Below are positions 63,465-64,000 of a DNA stretch of 64,000 bases, piece by piece. The stretch is from Chamaelirium japonicum (taxonomy: Eukaryota > Streptophyta > Magnoliopsida > Liliales > Melanthiaceae), in the NCBI GenBank assembly GCA_947650365.1, contig CANTAL010000136.1, forward strand, positions 372,001 to 436,000. Reading direction: 5' to 3'. The number at the start of each line of letters is the position of its first letter. Positions within the stretch are counted from its first letter, which is position 1. Position numbers and translations under genes: made by a program. The notes beneath the pieces were generated by a model. It made no database searches. It saw nothing but the letters and a program-made list of their open reading frames with translations, and was not told where the DNA came from.

Positions 63465-64000
63465 TGTTTGGGGATATTTTTTACTGGTCCGTGCGGTCTA
63501 CCTGCAAGGCAAAGAAAAATATAAGAACGGCTGGCTCCCTTAGGAGCGCAGGCCCTCCGACACTCAAGTCAGTCTCAGGTGATCAATCGAGAGCTGTTGT
63601 AGACGAAAGTGGTAGGGAAAAGGATTTCCAACCTGTACTTCGGAGCCTGGGGGGGTGCATTTATAGACATTGGCGACCTACCGATGCCCAACACGTGGAG
63701 GTTCTTTCCGGTGCCTTCTAGGCCACCCACGTTCTGGCTCACATGGGTCTCTGTCAGTCCTTGGGACTTGGACTCCTGACATTCTTCGTCGTGTAGCTTG
63801 CCTGACGAAGTAGTGGGGGAGAGTATTTTTTTTGTTGCTGCCAGATGGCTATTTCGGGAATGTTCAAGTCCGGGAGGTCCCGAACCGACTCGGGCGGGCT
63901 TTCATGGACTACAATCGTCCACGTAGCTTCAGAGGGGTTTCGACACCTGGCAGCCTTTGTCACGAGTCGGGCTCTTAGGAGGGCGACCCCTTCGACAACG
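63465..64000 (-). repeat. 5' LTR (partial, cut by window end)
   Basis: The inner 536 bases of the 5' LTR. It aligns base for base with 51,686-52,221, with about 22 differences. It includes the TATA box at 63,660-63,667. The rest, including the U3 minisatellite and the outer border, lies beyond the window. Confidence 0.92.
63660..63667 (-). promoter_or_regulatory. LTR TATA box (5' LTR, promoter of gag-pol)
   Basis: TCTATAAA on the minus strand, identical to the 3' LTR copy. This one would drive gag-pol, with a start near 63,630 and R-U5 running to 63,465. Confidence 0.65.

Larger units (their letters stand above)
51686..64000 (-). mobile_element. Tat-lineage Ty3/gypsy LTR retrotransposon (right end cut off)
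   Basis: One element on the minus strand, inserted into the satellite. Order along its own strand: partial 5' LTR (down to 63,465), primer binding site, gag, protease, reverse transcriptase, RNase H, second RNase H, integrase, 3' UTR with 78-bp tandem repeats, an antisense gene, polypurine tract and 3' LTR (52,958-51,686). Two RNase H domains, no chromodomain and an extra gene between pol and the 3' LTR are marks of the plant Tat group (Grande, Cinful, RIRE2, Ogre and Retand relatives). If the right LTR equals the left in length (1,273 bp), the element is about 13 kb and ends near 64,737. Coding parts carry many stops and frameshifts, so this copy is almost certainly not autonomous. Confidence 0.93.

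Noticed and set aside
51686-64000. Origin of the 23-bp satellite from this retrotransposon
   Set aside because: I found no run of the monomer inside the LTR or UTR. The adjacency is explained by insertion into an existing array.

Overview
The window is plant nuclear DNA, from a repeat-only heterochromatic region. I see no ordinary host gene. It has two parts. (1) Positions 1 to about 51,685 are one continuous array of a short AT-rich satellite. The basic monomer is 23 bp, with a recurrent 28 bp variant that carries 5 extra bases. (2) From 51,686 to the window end lies one Ty3/gypsy LTR retrotransposon on the minus strand. Two RNase H domains, an integrase with no chromodomain, 78-bp tandem repeats in the 3' UTR and an extra antisense gene place it in the plant Tat lineage. 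I cannot name the species. The GC-rich element would suit a monocot, but that is only a guess.

Satellite array: about 80% of monomers run in one direction (here '+'). Six blocks (about 4.4-6.3, 11.6-13.4, 17.7-17.95, 22.4-26.8, 27.1-28.8 and 29.6-29.9 kb) run the other way. Monomer variants occur in a fixed order and form higher-order repeats. Several long duplications can be traced by shared rare variants: 1-2,670 with 37,128-39,797; about 2.7-8.3 kb with 9.8-15.5 kb; tandem units of 3,343 bp (35.6-42.2 kb), 1,477 bp (14.5-17.5 kb) and about 909/886 bp (46.2-48.0 kb). The only clear non-satellite DNA in the array is a 77-bp segment found twice (17,578-17,654 and 22,342-22,418). Both copies sit exactly at a '+' to '-' orientation switch and contain a 14-16 bp perfect palindrome.

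Retrotransposon (reading leftwards): the 5' LTR starts beyond 64,000 and ends at 63,465. It is followed by the primer binding site, gag (63,374 to about 61,546, with a zinc knuckle), protease, reverse transcriptase, RNase H, a second RNase H, integrase (ending 57,414), a 3' UTR with three 78-bp repeats, the polypurine tract, and the 3' LTR (52,958 to 51,686), which abuts satellite DNA. The gag-pol frame is broken by many stops and several frameshifts. Most of the stops fit C-to-T or G-to-A change, and the reverse transcriptase box reads YVDN in place of YVDD, so the copy looks dead.

Between integrase and 3' LTR lies an oppositely oriented (plus-strand) gene at 53,650-56,611. It has its own TATA box, a conserved N-terminal domain, a coiled-coil C-terminus and a textbook 80-bp spliceosomal intron. 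The two LTRs differ at about 22 of 536 comparable positions, so the insertion into the satellite is moderately old. All alignments and counts were made by eye.
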